Below, piece after piece: positions 25,886-34,675 of a stretch of DNA of 64,000 nucleotides. The notes under the pieces are model-generated. The model worked only from the letters and a program-made list of their open reading frames with translations, was not told the origin of the DNA and did no database searches. The DNA comes from JBJSXJ01 sp044235425 (GTDB taxonomy: Bacteria > Planctomycetota > Planctomycetia > Pirellulales > Pirellulaceae): the NCBI GenBank assembly GCA_044235425.1, contig JBIIHW010000026.1, positions 1-64,000 on the forward strand, given 5' to 3'. Numbering within the stretch: the stretch's first letter is position 1; every line of letters begins with the position of its first letter. Both the position numbers and the translations under genes were made by a program.

Positions 25886-25978
25886 TTTCGGAAAAAACTT
25901 GGTAAAAGAACTGGTTTCCGGTTGACGCCCAACGTCATCTTGGTACATCCAGTCCGTAACTCTCAACAGAAAGGATCT

Positions 25979-26485
25979 ATGTCCACCGAACGCGACCAAA
26001 CTCGAATCAACGAACAGATTCGGATCTCCCCGGTACGAGTGATCTCGGCCGAAGGACAACAACTGGGCATTCTTCCCACCTCCGAGGCGCTCGCTCGCGC
26101 TCGTGAAGCCGACCTGGACTTAGTCGAGGTTGCTCCCAACGATCGACCTCCCGTTTGCCGCATCATGGACTTCGGCAAATTTAAGTACGAAAAAAAGAAG
26201 AAGTCTCATCACAATGTTCATCAGACCAAACTCAAGGAAGTTCGCTTGCGGCCGAAAACCGGCGAGCACGATATTGAGTTCAAGCTGAAACAAGCGCGGG
26301 GATTCTTGCAGCACAAAGACAAAGTGCAAGTCTCCGTGGTCTTCAAAGGTCGCGAAAACGCCCACATCGAAGAGGGCAAAAAGGTGCTCGAAGGGTTCAT
26401 CCAAGAACTGCTCGACATCGGCAAGGTGGAAAGTGCCCCATCCAAGCAGGGCAAGAATATGATCTGCACCATCGCCCCGAAGTAG
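25979..26485 (+). CDS. infC: Translation initiation factor IF-3
   Basis: IF-3 binds the 30S subunit and proofreads initiator tRNA and start codon. ATG 25979 follows AAAGGA and gives 168 residues. The N-domain carries RINEQIRISPVRVI and ALARAREADLDLVEVAP, then the K-rich linker DFGKFKYEKKKK, then the C-domain KEVRLRPKTGEHDIEFKLKQA and VVFKGRE. The start here is ATG rather than the rare AUU used for autoregulation in enterobacteria. Confidence 0.96.
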   Translation: MSTERDQTRINEQIRISPVRVISAEGQQLGILPTSEALARAREADLDLVEVAPNDRPPVCRIMDFGKFKYEKKKKSHHNVHQTKLKEVRLRPKTGEHDIEFKLKQARGFLQHKDKVQVSVVFKGRENAHIEEGKKVLEGFIQELLDIGKVESAPSKQGKNMICTIAPK

Positions 26486-26702
26486 TGGCCAGTGGAATCG
26501 CAGAATTAGGGCTCGCAGCGCCGCATCACGCTCTGCGTTTTATCCGTCCAAACCTTGCCAAGCCGGACAGCAAGGACCAGTGGAGACTGAAAACGCCGAG
26601 CAGGTTGCGTGTCGGCATGGATTGCCCCGTGAGATTTTTTGGAGGCGAGGCGTCGGTATGCGGCGGTGACGGTCAATAAACAGAGCCCTTTACGGCGGCG
26701 TT
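26486..26702. other. Intergenic region between convergent infC and the AsnB-like operon
   Basis: About 217 bases; no gene or obvious terminator hairpin was seen. Confidence 0.4.
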
Positions 26703-28478
26703 TTATGGCCGCGGCCCGCTGGGCTGATGTTCATGCAGCCAGGACTCAAGCGTCACTAGGAGCCAGATTTTGGCACCGTGACGTGGACGGAGCCCGCCGA
26801 GCTTCCCCGCCAGGAGCTTTTCCAGATAGTCGCGCCGGATCCATTCAGTCAGCGGAAATCGATCCAGCAGTCGAGCTCGTGCGACCGTCGCCAACGGTCC
26901 GCGAAACCAACCTTCCACCGGCACCAACATGCCACTCTTGGGACGCTCCAGAATCGCATCCGGAAGTAGATCTTCCACCGACCGTTTCAGCAGATATTTT
27001 TCAATCGAGCCACGCAGTTTCAGCTGACCTGGAATCCGAAATGAAAACTCGACCACGGCACGATCAAACAGCGGTGCTCGAGGCAGCAGCCCATGCGGGA
27101 AACTGAGCGCGTCCACTTTCGGCAAAATATGATGCCCCGCCTTGAACTCAATGTTTAAGGCCTGCAGCCGAGTGACAAAGCCGTGCCAACGGGGATCACG
27201 AAAGCGATCGGCCAGCCAGGTTTCTAGCGGTTCCGAGCGGAGCGACTCCACCCACTGCGGTGTCAGCAGGCGATCGAGATCGTCATAGCATTTCAGATGT
27301 GCACGCAAGTAATCTCGTTCCCGCTGATACCCCTTAGTCGCTCCGCCGTACAACTCAGCGAGCAGCATCGGTAGATTCTTCGGACCACCAAAACAAGGAT
27401 CACCACCCTCTCCGTTCAGCACGACCGAAACATCCGCTGCAGCGGCCGAGAAGAGCAGCCAGTTCGGCACAGTGAGAGGATCACCAATGGGATCACTCAA
27501 CCGCGCCATCGTGTCATCCAGCGACTCCACAATACTCGTCGGCGAGAATTCCAGAATGCGATGTCGAGTGCCACAGTGCTGGGCGACTAGCGAACTAAAC
27601 TCTAATTCATTGCGATACTCGGGACCGAACGAGATCGAATAGGTGTGGAGCGGTTCGGGATGAAGCTGCTGCGCGAGTGCGACCACAAGGCTCGAATCAA
27701 GTCCACCCGAGAGCGAAGCGCCAAGCGCCTGCTCACCTGCCACTCGCCGACCAACCGCTAATTCCAACGTGCTCCGCAGCTGGCCACGCAATTCGGCTTC
27801 ATCCTCCCACGCTTGCGGCTCACTGGGTAACCGCCAGTAACTGCCGCGAGTGGAACGACCATTTTGATACCGCAGCCATTCGCCCGGCAGCAATTCGAAC
27901 ACGTTTTGCACCAGCGTACGTCGACCCGGCAAATAGGCGTAGGTGAGATACGTGGCTACCGAAACGGGATCAATCTGCCAGGGGACCAAGCCCGTCGCCA
28001 AGAGTGCTCGTATCGAGAAAGCAAATACCAACCCCGCTGCGGTCTCACAGTAGTACAAGGTGCGCTCACCTACAGGATCGCGCGCGAGAAACAGACTGCC
28101 GTCCGGCTCACGACAGGCCAGCACAAACGCACCGGCATCCAGCTCTCCCAGACGATTGTGACTCACGACACGCCGCCAATCTGCGGCCGTCGCGACTGGC
28201 TGCCCATCGATCGAACAGGCATCATGATCAACCACGATCGTCCGCTGCTCGCTCAGTATCTGCAGGTTCTCGCCGAGCACACGCGCGAGTGACGCCAGAG
28301 GGCCGCTGTCCCCGTGAACGGGAGTCGTCGTTGGATTGGCTGTGGTTGGATTGGCTGTGGCTGGATTGGCTGTGGCTGGATGGCTTGAGGTTGTGGCAGC
28401 GGAAACAAAACCCGCTATGCGTCCGCAAGGACGCTGCCGATTACCAGCCAAGTTGTTCGAGCTTCCTGCGGTATTCAT
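26703..28478 (-). CDS. Asparagine synthetase-like protein without N-terminal nucleophile (AsnB homologue 1)
   Basis: Last gene of the five-gene operon; 591 residues from ATG 28478 (an upstream TTG at 28487 has the better-spaced AAGG). The C-terminal ATP-pyrophosphatase domain is intact: SLSGGLDSS at 256-263, NGEGGDPCFGG, and LPRAPLFDRAVVEFSFRIP. The N-terminal amidotransferase domain is incomplete. The protein begins with a Ser/Asn-rich stretch, and the family's M-C-G-I-A-G-F-V start appears only as internal PCGRIAGFV near residue 20, followed by a T-A-N-P repeat. LARDPVGERTLYY matches the family's later part. It probably activates a carboxylate by adenylation and uses free ammonia or an internal amine, as beta-lactam synthetases do; this is inference. 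Confidence 0.82.
   Translation of the reverse strand: MNTAGSSNNLAGNRQRPCGRIAGFVSAATTSSHPATANPATANPTTANPTTTPVHGDSGPLASLARVLGENLQILSEQRTIVVDHDACSIDGQPVATAADWRRVVSHNRLGELDAGAFVLACREPDGSLFLARDPVGERTLYYCETAAGLVFAFSIRALLATGLVPWQIDPVSVATYLTYAYLPGRRTLVQNVFELLPGEWLRYQNGRSTRGSYWRLPSEPQAWEDEAELRGQLRSTLELAVGRRVAGEQALGASLSGGLDSSLVVALAQQLHPEPLHTYSISFGPEYRNELEFSSLVAQHCGTRHRILEFSPTSIVESLDDTMARLSDPIGDPLTVPNWLLFSAAAADVSVVLNGEGGDPCFGGPKNLPMLLAELYGGATKGYQRERDYLRAHLKCYDDLDRLLTPQWVESLRSEPLETWLADRFRDPRWHGFVTRLQALNIEFKAGHHILPKVDALSFPHGLLPRAPLFDRAVVEFSFRIPGQLKLRGSIEKYLLKRSVEDLLPDAILERPKSGMLVPVEGWFRGPLATVARARLLDRFPLTEWIRRDYLEKLLAGKLGGLRPRHGAKIWLLVTLESWLHEHQPSGPRP
28331..28382. repeat. 15-bp in-frame repeat coding T-A-N-P in AsnB homologue 1
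   Basis: Three to four copies of ggattggctgtggct lie in the N-terminal linker of the gene, keeping the frame. Confidence 0.8.
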
Positions 28479-28496
28479 GTTGGCCAATTCACTGCC

Positions 28497-29642
28497 TTAG
28501 CCGAACGAGTCGCTCAATCCGTCCATGTCGTTGGCCGTATCGCCAAATGATGAAGCGGCACCGTCGATATACACATTTCCGCCCCCGATTTCTGCTTGCT
28601 CCGATTTCGTCAGCCAGCGATTGGCTAAGTAGATCACCCGGGGCTCTGGGCGACTGGTATCCACATCCTGGCTGATGGCTCGATAAAGTCGTTTGATTAA
28701 TTGCTCCGGTGCGATTACCGCTAGTTCCAGCTTATTTTTCTTGAGCCACTTGAGCTCGCGTGCCGTGACGGCGCTGGTCGTTTCCTGCATGGGACCGGCG
28801 GCACGTAGCCACAATCCCTTCAGCCGCTGAGCATGACTCGGTCGTAAACCGACATCGATTACAGGCACTCCACCACCAAACCAGGCAGGATCCGTCGCCA
28901 GTCGTTCGGCCAGTTCACACCCCTCAACAGTTGCATCATGCAATGCGTAAACCTTCAGCTTAGGATTTCGTCGTAGCATTCGGCGGACGATTTCAAACGG
29001 CCCTGGGGGATAGCCATCAATCGAGAGTACGGCACAGTTGTTTTCAAAGTGAAAATGATTGGCAAGTAATACATCAGCGGTTTCACTACGATCACAGATC
29101 ACCGCTCGATCAAACGAATAATCAGCCACATCGTTCTCAGGTTGCGGCGCATCGATCTGCGGTGGGATTCGGATAATGTAACCCGGCGGAGTACCATGCA
29201 CGGCCTCCCAACGCGAAAGCCAGACTTCAACTTGAAAGCGTTCGTAACGAGCGTATTTTCCATACGAGACGTGAAACAGAAATACCACGATCAACCCAGC
29301 AAAAACCCCGATTCCAAAGATTATTGCCAGTGATAATTCGATTGCAAACAAGCCCGCGCCGGTCACGCACGATAGGCACAAGATCGCGCCCAGCAAGATG
29401 AGTTGGTTATGAAGTTTCGGCAGTTTTCTTCGCACTAGCTCATAACGCAGATGATCAAGATTCCAATGCACAGAACCTTCACAGGAAACTGCCTGAATCG
29501 CCTTCAGAAACAAGCGGTCGGTGATGGGATCTCCCGCCAGTCCAGCAGGTTCAAAGACGAACAGCTGACCACAATGGGGACACTTCTTTTCACGACCGCG
29601 ATCCCGCAAATTGCTGCCTTTGTTGCACTTCGTACAAATCAT
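28497..29642 (-). CDS. Zinc-ribbon membrane protein of the AsnB-like operon
   Basis: ATG 29642 overlaps the stop of the upstream gene by four bases (ATGA), indicating translational coupling. The 381-residue product starts with a zinc ribbon, CTKC and CPHC at residues 3-6 and 21-24, then two hydrophobic segments (about 80-100 and 103-124). A soluble C-terminal domain of about 230 residues follows. It alternates beta strands and helices (DRAVICDRSETADVLLA, CAVLSIDGYPPG, KLKVYALHDA, VPVIDVGLRP), which suggests a Rossmann- or Toprim-like fold. The last 30 residues are Gly/Asp/Ser-rich. I do not know its function. Lying between two AsnB homologues, it may anchor or receive their product at the membrane. 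Confidence 0.78.
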   Translation of the reverse strand: MICTKCNKGSNLRDRGREKKCPHCGQLFVFEPAGLAGDPITDRLFLKAIQAVSCEGSVHWNLDHLRYELVRRKLPKLHNQLILLGAILCLSCVTGAGLFAIELSLAIIFGIGVFAGLIVVFLFHVSYGKYARYERFQVEVWLSRWEAVHGTPPGYIIRIPPQIDAPQPENDVADYSFDRAVICDRSETADVLLANHFHFENNCAVLSIDGYPPGPFEIVRRMLRRNPKLKVYALHDATVEGCELAERLATDPAWFGGGVPVIDVGLRPSHAQRLKGLWLRAAGPMQETTSAVTARELKWLKKNKLELAVIAPEQLIKRLYRAISQDVDTSRPEPRVIYLANRWLTKSEQAEIGGGNVYIDGAASSFGDTANDMDGLSDSFG

Positions 29643-31387
29643 GTTCGACCTCGCTGATCCCAAATCGTGCGCAGCCACAACTCCAGCATCACAAGCGTCC
29701 AGAGTCGTTCGCCAATCCGACGACGGCGAGTTTCCTGAGGATGATTCTGCCCCACTAATAATCGCTCAATAAAATCCGTTCGAAACCAGCCGCGTCGAGC
29801 CAGTGATTCAGCACCCAGATAATCCTGCAAAACTCCTTGCAGCGCACCCAATACCCAATCCGTGATCGGTACACTCATCCCTAACTTCTTCTGCCACACA
29901 ACTTCTTCCGGCAAACGCCGCTGCAAAGCCAGTTTCAGCACATATTTTTCACAGGCCCCATGTAGCTTTAGTTGCGGTGGAATCTGAAAAGACAGCTCAG
30001 CCAGGCGGCGGTCAAACAGCGGAGCAGACACCGACAGTCCCCAGGCACTCGCCATCTGCTCCATACGCGGCAATATATTTTGAGAACCTTTGAGTTCAAT
30101 ATCGGCGAGCCGTATGCGATTGAGAAATGTTTGTGCGGCGGAGCTATGCACGAGCGGCTGCAGTAACGCGCGACGCTGTCCCGGCAAACAAACTCGAGCG
30201 TGAAACGCCTCCGTGTAGAGCTGCTCCTCGAGCCCATAAAAACGATGATAGGATCGCAGATAGGTCTCCTCGCGACTCTGCGACTCATAGAGATCGGCAT
30301 AGATTTGAGCCGAAACCATTGGCTTATTGGTCCAGCCACCAAAAAACTGATCACCGCCTTCACCATTAAACACCGTCTTTAGTCCCATCCCGCTGGCAGC
30401 CTGACCCAACAGATACTGTGGCCCCGTCACCGGATCTCCATAGGGCAGATCAAGCTTCCACGCCAAGTCCGCTAGAACTGGCGCGAGCGTCTCGCCCGAT
30501 ACGGTGACATAGTTCAGAGGGATGTTGAGGTGTCGAGCGACAGCATCCGACTGATCCGACTCGCTCGTCTTCGTGCCGAAGTCCAGACTGAGCGCTTGCA
30601 CAGGGACTCCTTGTCGCTTGAGCCAATGAGCGACTCCGGATGAATCCAATCCGCCGGAGAGATAAAGTCCCACGGCAGATTTGCCCGCGAGCCGATGCTG
30701 AACAGCTTGCTGGCAGGTCTGCCGCACGGCCCGCACCGCAAGTACGCGTTCCTGCATCGCCGGAGTGATTGCTTCGCGCAGCTCGAAGTAAGGCGTAATC
30801 GTCCAGCGCTGGCCGGCGGGACGCCGCGGCTCCCACACCGCCACACGGCCCGGCAACAGCCTCCGAATCCCCCGTACCGGCATCTCTTCGCCAGGCACAA
30901 AGGAAAAGGTCAAATACTTGTGGATGGCAGCTTCATCCAATTCCCATGGCACATCCGGCACTCGCAGTAACTGCTTCAGCTCTGTCGCAAAATAGAGTGT
31001 GTCGGCATGTTCCAGGTAATAGAGTGATCGCACTCCAAACGGATCGCGCAGCAGCGTGAGTCGCTGCTGCTCACCATTCCACCATGCTGCCGCAAACGCT
31101 CCATCCAGTGCGCCGAGTTGGTGGTGGGCACCAGCTAGGCGCTCGTGCAGTTCGGCCGCTGGATCTGCAACGCTCGGTGCCAGCGATCCAGCACAGACAA
31201 CGAGGTCTTTATGAGAGCGATAGATCGCAGCTGATTCGCCATGGCGTCCCTGCCAGCAGCGATAGCCCAGGCCCACTCCAGGTAATTCACACCGATCGCT
31301 CGTGTCGCCACGATAGGAAATCGGCTCCCCTAAACCTTGCAGCGTCTCCGGAGCAGCCGAGCCAATATAGCCCCATAATCCACTCAT
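29639..31387 (-). CDS. Asparagine synthetase-like protein with Cys2 replaced by Ser (AsnB homologue 2)
   Basis: ATG 31387 is chosen because it places MSGLWGYIG exactly where AsnB proteins have M-C-G-I-A-G-Y-I; the open frame extends 39 codons further without family sequence. The product is 582 residues. Ser replaces the N-terminal nucleophile that would hydrolyse glutamine, while LLRDPFGVRSLYYL of the same domain remains. The synthetase domain is intact: YLSGGLDSSG at 242-251, NGEGGDQFFGG, SAPLFDRRLAELSF and KKLGMSVPITDW. ATP-dependent amide formation is therefore likely, with an amine donor other than glutamine-derived ammonia, or ammonia from elsewhere. It overlaps its neighbours by four bases at both ends. 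Confidence 0.88.
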   Translation of the reverse strand: MSGLWGYIGSAAPETLQGLGEPISYRGDTSDRCELPGVGLGYRCWQGRHGESAAIYRSHKDLVVCAGSLAPSVADPAAELHERLAGAHHQLGALDGAFAAAWWNGEQQRLTLLRDPFGVRSLYYLEHADTLYFATELKQLLRVPDVPWELDEAAIHKYLTFSFVPGEEMPVRGIRRLLPGRVAVWEPRRPAGQRWTITPYFELREAITPAMQERVLAVRAVRQTCQQAVQHRLAGKSAVGLYLSGGLDSSGVAHWLKRQGVPVQALSLDFGTKTSESDQSDAVARHLNIPLNYVTVSGETLAPVLADLAWKLDLPYGDPVTGPQYLLGQAASGMGLKTVFNGEGGDQFFGGWTNKPMVSAQIYADLYESQSREETYLRSYHRFYGLEEQLYTEAFHARVCLPGQRRALLQPLVHSSAAQTFLNRIRLADIELKGSQNILPRMEQMASAWGLSVSAPLFDRRLAELSFQIPPQLKLHGACEKYVLKLALQRRLPEEVVWQKKLGMSVPITDWVLGALQGVLQDYLGAESLARRGWFRTDFIERLLVGQNHPQETRRRRIGERLWTLVMLELWLRTIWDQRGRT

Positions 31388-31965
31388 GGACGCTCCACCC
31401 GAAAAACCTGCTCGGCAATGGTTTTCTGGCCCACGAATAATCTCACTCGCCAAGCTCCAACCGCCGAGTCGCCTGGAAGCTGATAGCGAATGTGAGTGGT
31501 CCACGGATTGTGCGTGACCGTCTTCGTGCGATAAGAATGGCGATGTACCACTCGGCTACGTGGATCAATCCATTCGCCACGCAGCGCGAGTGGTTTGCCG
31601 GTGGGAACCTGCAGCAGCGTTACCTCCCATCGCAGTTCCTGCGGAAGTGCGCCAGCTCCTGCAATGCGCACCACATTCAGCGGCGCGTGCTGAGGGTCCG
31701 CGGCAAGTGAAAGACGAGTGGCACTGGCGATGATCTTAGCCGCTTGATCGGGCGAGTTGAAGTTCGTGTTTGGATTCGAGTTGGTATGGGAGCGGGAATT
31801 TGCTGAGGATTCTGTCGGCCACTTGGTGGTGAACAGCCACCAGCCCATGCCCACCACCATCACTAAACTCAGCAGCATGAGCCCCAAAATGATCATTAAT
31901 CCCAATCCGCTCTCGCGGCGCGGCGAGGCCGATGCGGACAAAGGAGCCGGATCGGTGTCGATCAA
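31384..31965 (-). CDS. Single-pass membrane protein with beta-rich C-terminal domain
   Basis: A 193-residue protein, probably started by TTG at 31965, which follows GGGGAG by 7 bases and sits one base after the upstream stop. Residues 20-45 form one membrane segment (LMIILGLMLLSLVMVVGMGW). After an Asn/Ser-rich linker, about 110 residues look like an Ig-type beta sandwich: ELRWEVTLLQVPTG, THIRYQLPGDSAVGAWRVRLFVG and a final strand EQVFRVERP. The pattern G-x-W-R-V near the end resembles DUF2914-like domains but the match is by eye. It probably sits in the periplasm as an accessory to the AsnB-like enzymes. Confidence 0.7.
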   Translation of the reverse strand: MIDTDPAPLSASASPRRESGLGLMIILGLMLLSLVMVVGMGWWLFTTKWPTESSANSRSHTNSNPNTNFNSPDQAAKIIASATRLSLAADPQHAPLNVVRIAGAGALPQELRWEVTLLQVPTGKPLALRGEWIDPRSRVVHRHSYRTKTVTHNPWTTHIRYQLPGDSAVGAWRVRLFVGQKTIAEQVFRVERP

Positions 31966-31966
31966 A

Positions 31967-32734
31967 TCAAGACTCCCCGTGGGAGGAAAGAATCGTACGG
32001 TTGATCATCGGATGATCCTCGTGCGTCGGGCCAAAATCGCTATCAGGATGAAAGGCGACAATCACGAGCGACTCTTCATCGGTGTGAAAACAGTGTACGA
32101 CATCCGCTGGAATGAAAAAAAGTTGCCCCGGTCGCAGCGCGGTACGAGTCTCTTTGGTCAGGCAACTTCCGGAGCCCTGAACCACTAGTCCCAAGCGGAA
32201 CGAGGGATGCGTATGAAACGATTGACGAATTCGTGGCGGCAAGTGCAAGAGATTCAGACAGGGATCACCGCGTAGCACTGGGGGGATCAGCAGCGAATCA
32301 CTGCAGCCGTCGATGTAGCGCAGTCGCCCGTTCGCTTCGATCGGGCCGCCTACGTGAAAAAAACCGCGATGGCCTGACACGGAGACGACAAATCCCAGGT
32401 TCATGCCGTCGCGGTCACTCGCTTGACGATCCTTTTGATCCATCGCCTGATTGAGCGGCTCGCTGTCAAGCATGGCGGCGAAGAGCGGTCGAATGGCCAC
32501 CGCATCGGGCACGGCGAAATACATTCCCGCACCAAGCTTAAAGGTGCCAGCCGTGGTCGTCAGTTCCACCGCACCACGGCGGACAAATCCGAGATGGGTG
32601 GTCGGCGAGTCGCTGTCACCGGCCACGCTGAGGTATTTGTCAAGCCACCGTCGCGCACGAGTGGAAGCTGCCACCAACAAGCCGCTGTCGCCTGCAAGTT
32701 GCTCCGCATCAAGGATCTGAAAATCATCCGCCAC
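31967..32734 (-). CDS. Bicupin protein, first gene of the AsnB-like operon
   Basis: GTG 32734 follows AAGGAG with ideal spacing, giving 255 residues; earlier in-frame starts lack a signal. The C-terminal half is a clear cupin: HTHPSFRLGLVVQGSG (metal-binding His residues) and PGQLFFIPADVVHCFH. The N-terminal half has a weaker cupin (HLGFVRRGAVELTTTAGTFKLGAGMYFAVPD, partly shown: GTFKLGAGMYFAVP) without the His pair. Bicupins can be metal-dependent dioxygenases, isomerases or sensors. Here it could modify the substrate of the AsnB-like enzymes or sense a small molecule. There is no DNA-binding domain. Confidence 0.8.
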   Translation of the reverse strand: MADDFQILDAEQLAGDSGLLVAASTRARRWLDKYLSVAGDSDSPTTHLGFVRRGAVELTTTAGTFKLGAGMYFAVPDAVAIRPLFAAMLDSEPLNQAMDQKDRQASDRDGMNLGFVVSVSGHRGFFHVGGPIEANGRLRYIDGCSDSLLIPPVLRGDPCLNLLHLPPRIRQSFHTHPSFRLGLVVQGSGSCLTKETRTALRPGQLFFIPADVVHCFHTDEESLVIVAFHPDSDFGPTHEDHPMINRTILSSHGES

Positions 32735-32759
32735 GATCGACTCCTTGGTTTGACCTGCA

Positions 32760-32796
32760 GAGTAGTTTACTCGAATTTCACTTCTGGTTTTCAAGT
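32760..32796 (-). promoter_or_regulatory. Candidate sigma-70 promoter and small inverted repeat before the bicupin operon
   Basis: On the minus strand TTGAAA (32794-32789) and TAAACT (32769-32764) lie 19 bases apart, a little longer than ideal. The -10 box sits inside the inverted repeat GAGTA-gtt-TACTC at 32760-32772, which could bind a regulator. Consensus matching by eye only. Confidence 0.3.
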
Positions 32797-33181
32797 GGAT
32801 CGTCAATCGGGCTCCGCAGGCGGTATTGACACCGTCTGGAGGGACAACTGGCATGGCGGTTTAGTAGCGAACCGACGCGCGCCGTCCGGTTCCTGCCTTC
32901 GTCTCGCATACCGCAGGACTCGCGTCCGATGAGTTTCGGTCGCCCCGGTACGAGGCTTACCCACGAGCAATCCAAATGCAGGAAAACATGCGACATGCCT
33001 GCTCAAAAACAGGATGTTCATTCGTCGGACTCCGAGGAAGGCGATATCTCCACAACTCGCGCCCACCCAGCTGCTAGAACTGCTGTTGGCAACCCGTTCC
33101 GATGGCGTATAGTATGGGTCTGGTTGCAGGCCGTGCGGAGCCATCAGGGAGAAGTTCGAGTTTCGGGGAAGTGAGCGGTTC
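32797..33181. other. Divergent intergenic region
   Basis: About 385 further bases between the bicupin operon and the DUF1501 gene. Short open frames on both strands lack motifs and start signals. Nothing else is recognisable. Confidence 0.4.
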
Positions 33182-34636
33182 ATGATTACTTTACGAGGAC
33201 CAGGATCGCGTTTGTGCGACGGCTGGACGCGGCGCGAGATGCTGCATGTCGGCAGCCTCGCCTCACTCGGCCTGTCTTTGCCGCTGCTAAACCGGTCGTC
33301 ATCGCTGGCAGGCCCCACCACCACGTCCGAAAGTCAAGGACGACGTCAGCCCCAGGCAGCTGCGGAATCGTCGATCGTCCCGAGTGGTGGTAAGGCTAAG
33401 TCTTGCATCCTGCTATTCCTGATGGGCGGACCGCCTCAGCATTCCACCTGGGATCCAAAACCCGACGCACCTGCCGAAGTCCGCGGTGAAATCGGACCAA
33501 TTGACACTCGAGTGCCCGGTATGCGGTTTGGCGAATTGATGCCGGGACTGGCAAAAGTTGCCGATCAGTTGGCAGTTCTACGAGCGGTCTCGACCGGCGA
33601 CAACGCACACTCTTCGAGCGGCTATTACATGCTGACCGGTCGCCCTCACGCGCCGACCAATCGCGAGAACGCCAACCCCGGCGCTCCCAATGACTGGCCC
33701 TGCGCCGCAGCTGTGGTCCGGAAACTTGCCGGCGACGGTGCCATGCCCGGTTCCGTCCGTCTGCCGATGCACATCTTCAATACCGATGGCTCCGTTTGGC
33801 CAGGTCAGGATGCGGGGTTTTTAGGTCGAGTGACCGATCCGTGGCTGTTCCGCTGTCAACCAGCATCGCCAACCTATCACATTCCCGAGTTTCAACTGCC
33901 CGCCGAGGTGTCCCTCGAACGTCTCAACGGTCGCCAATCGCTCTTACGCGAAATGAACCGACAACTGGACGCCGCAGCGCGTGGAGGTCGATTAGCTCAC
34001 TACGACGCACTCACCCAACGCGCATTCGACTTGCTGAGTTCCGCCGCGGCTCGACGGGCCTTTCAGTTGGACCTGGAGCCCGAAGCGGTGCGGCAACGCT
34101 ACGGCCTCACGCAGTTCGGCCAAAGTACGCTCCTCGGACGACGACTCGTCGATGCCGGCGTGAAACTTGTCCAAGTGAATTGGTTCCGCGGGCCCGATGA
34201 ACCATCAGACGCTCCCTGCTGGGATTCCCACGCCAAAGAAACCAATCGCCTGCGCAAAGTACTCGTGCCTCCCATGGATCAGGCCTTCTCAGCTCTGATC
34301 GAAGATCTGCAGCAGAGCGGCAAACTGGAGGAAACATTGGTGGTTTGCCTCGCGGAATTCGGTCGCACTCCGCGATTCAACGGAGCAGCCGGGCGCGATC
34401 ACTGGGGACCAGTCTTCAGCATCGCCATGGCAGGTGGCGGTATCCGTGGCGGACTCGTGTGGGGTGCGTCCGATCGCATCGGTGGTCAACCCAAAGATGG
34501 AATGGTCAAGCCGGAAGATATCACCGCCACCATTTTCCATTGCTTGGGCTACGAACCGTCCACCTCGTTCTCCGACCTCCAAGGTCGTAAACTGGCGATC
34601 AGTCATGGCGATGTCATTCATCCAATTTTAGGGTAG
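33182..34636 (+). CDS. Tat-exported DUF1501 protein
   Basis: A 484-residue protein of a family abundant in planctomycetes. The N-terminus has the twin-arginine signal W-T-R-R-E-M-L followed by a hydrophobic stretch. The mature part shows DUF1501 landmarks: CILLFLMGGPPQHSTWDPKP, VPGMRFGELMPGLAKVAD, VRAVSTGDNAHSSSGYYMLTG (partly) and VVCLAEFGRTPRFNGAAGRDHW. The fold is related to alkaline phosphatase/sulfatase superfamily proteins, and the conserved His and Asp could bind metal, but the activity is unknown. DUF1501 genes are often paired with a DUF1800 or DUF1553 partner; none is adjacent here. Confidence 0.92.
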   Translation: MITLRGPGSRLCDGWTRREMLHVGSLASLGLSLPLLNRSSSLAGPTTTSESQGRRQPQAAAESSIVPSGGKAKSCILLFLMGGPPQHSTWDPKPDAPAEVRGEIGPIDTRVPGMRFGELMPGLAKVADQLAVLRAVSTGDNAHSSSGYYMLTGRPHAPTNRENANPGAPNDWPCAAAVVRKLAGDGAMPGSVRLPMHIFNTDGSVWPGQDAGFLGRVTDPWLFRCQPASPTYHIPEFQLPAEVSLERLNGRQSLLREMNRQLDAAARGGRLAHYDALTQRAFDLLSSAAARRAFQLDLEPEAVRQRYGLTQFGQSTLLGRRLVDAGVKLVQVNWFRGPDEPSDAPCWDSHAKETNRLRKVLVPPMDQAFSALIEDLQQSGKLEETLVVCLAEFGRTPRFNGAAGRDHWGPVFSIAMAGGGIRGGLVWGASDRIGGQPKDGMVKPEDITATIFHCLGYEPSTSFSDLQGRKLAISHGDVIHPILG

Positions 34637-34675
34637 CGCACGGCGGCACTGCTCGGCGAACAGGGAAGATCTTCC

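Noticed and set aside
26703..32734. Lasso-peptide biosynthetic cluster
   Set aside because: AsnB-like enzymes fit, but no leader peptidase, precursor peptide or RRE gene is present; two cyclases in one cluster would also be odd.
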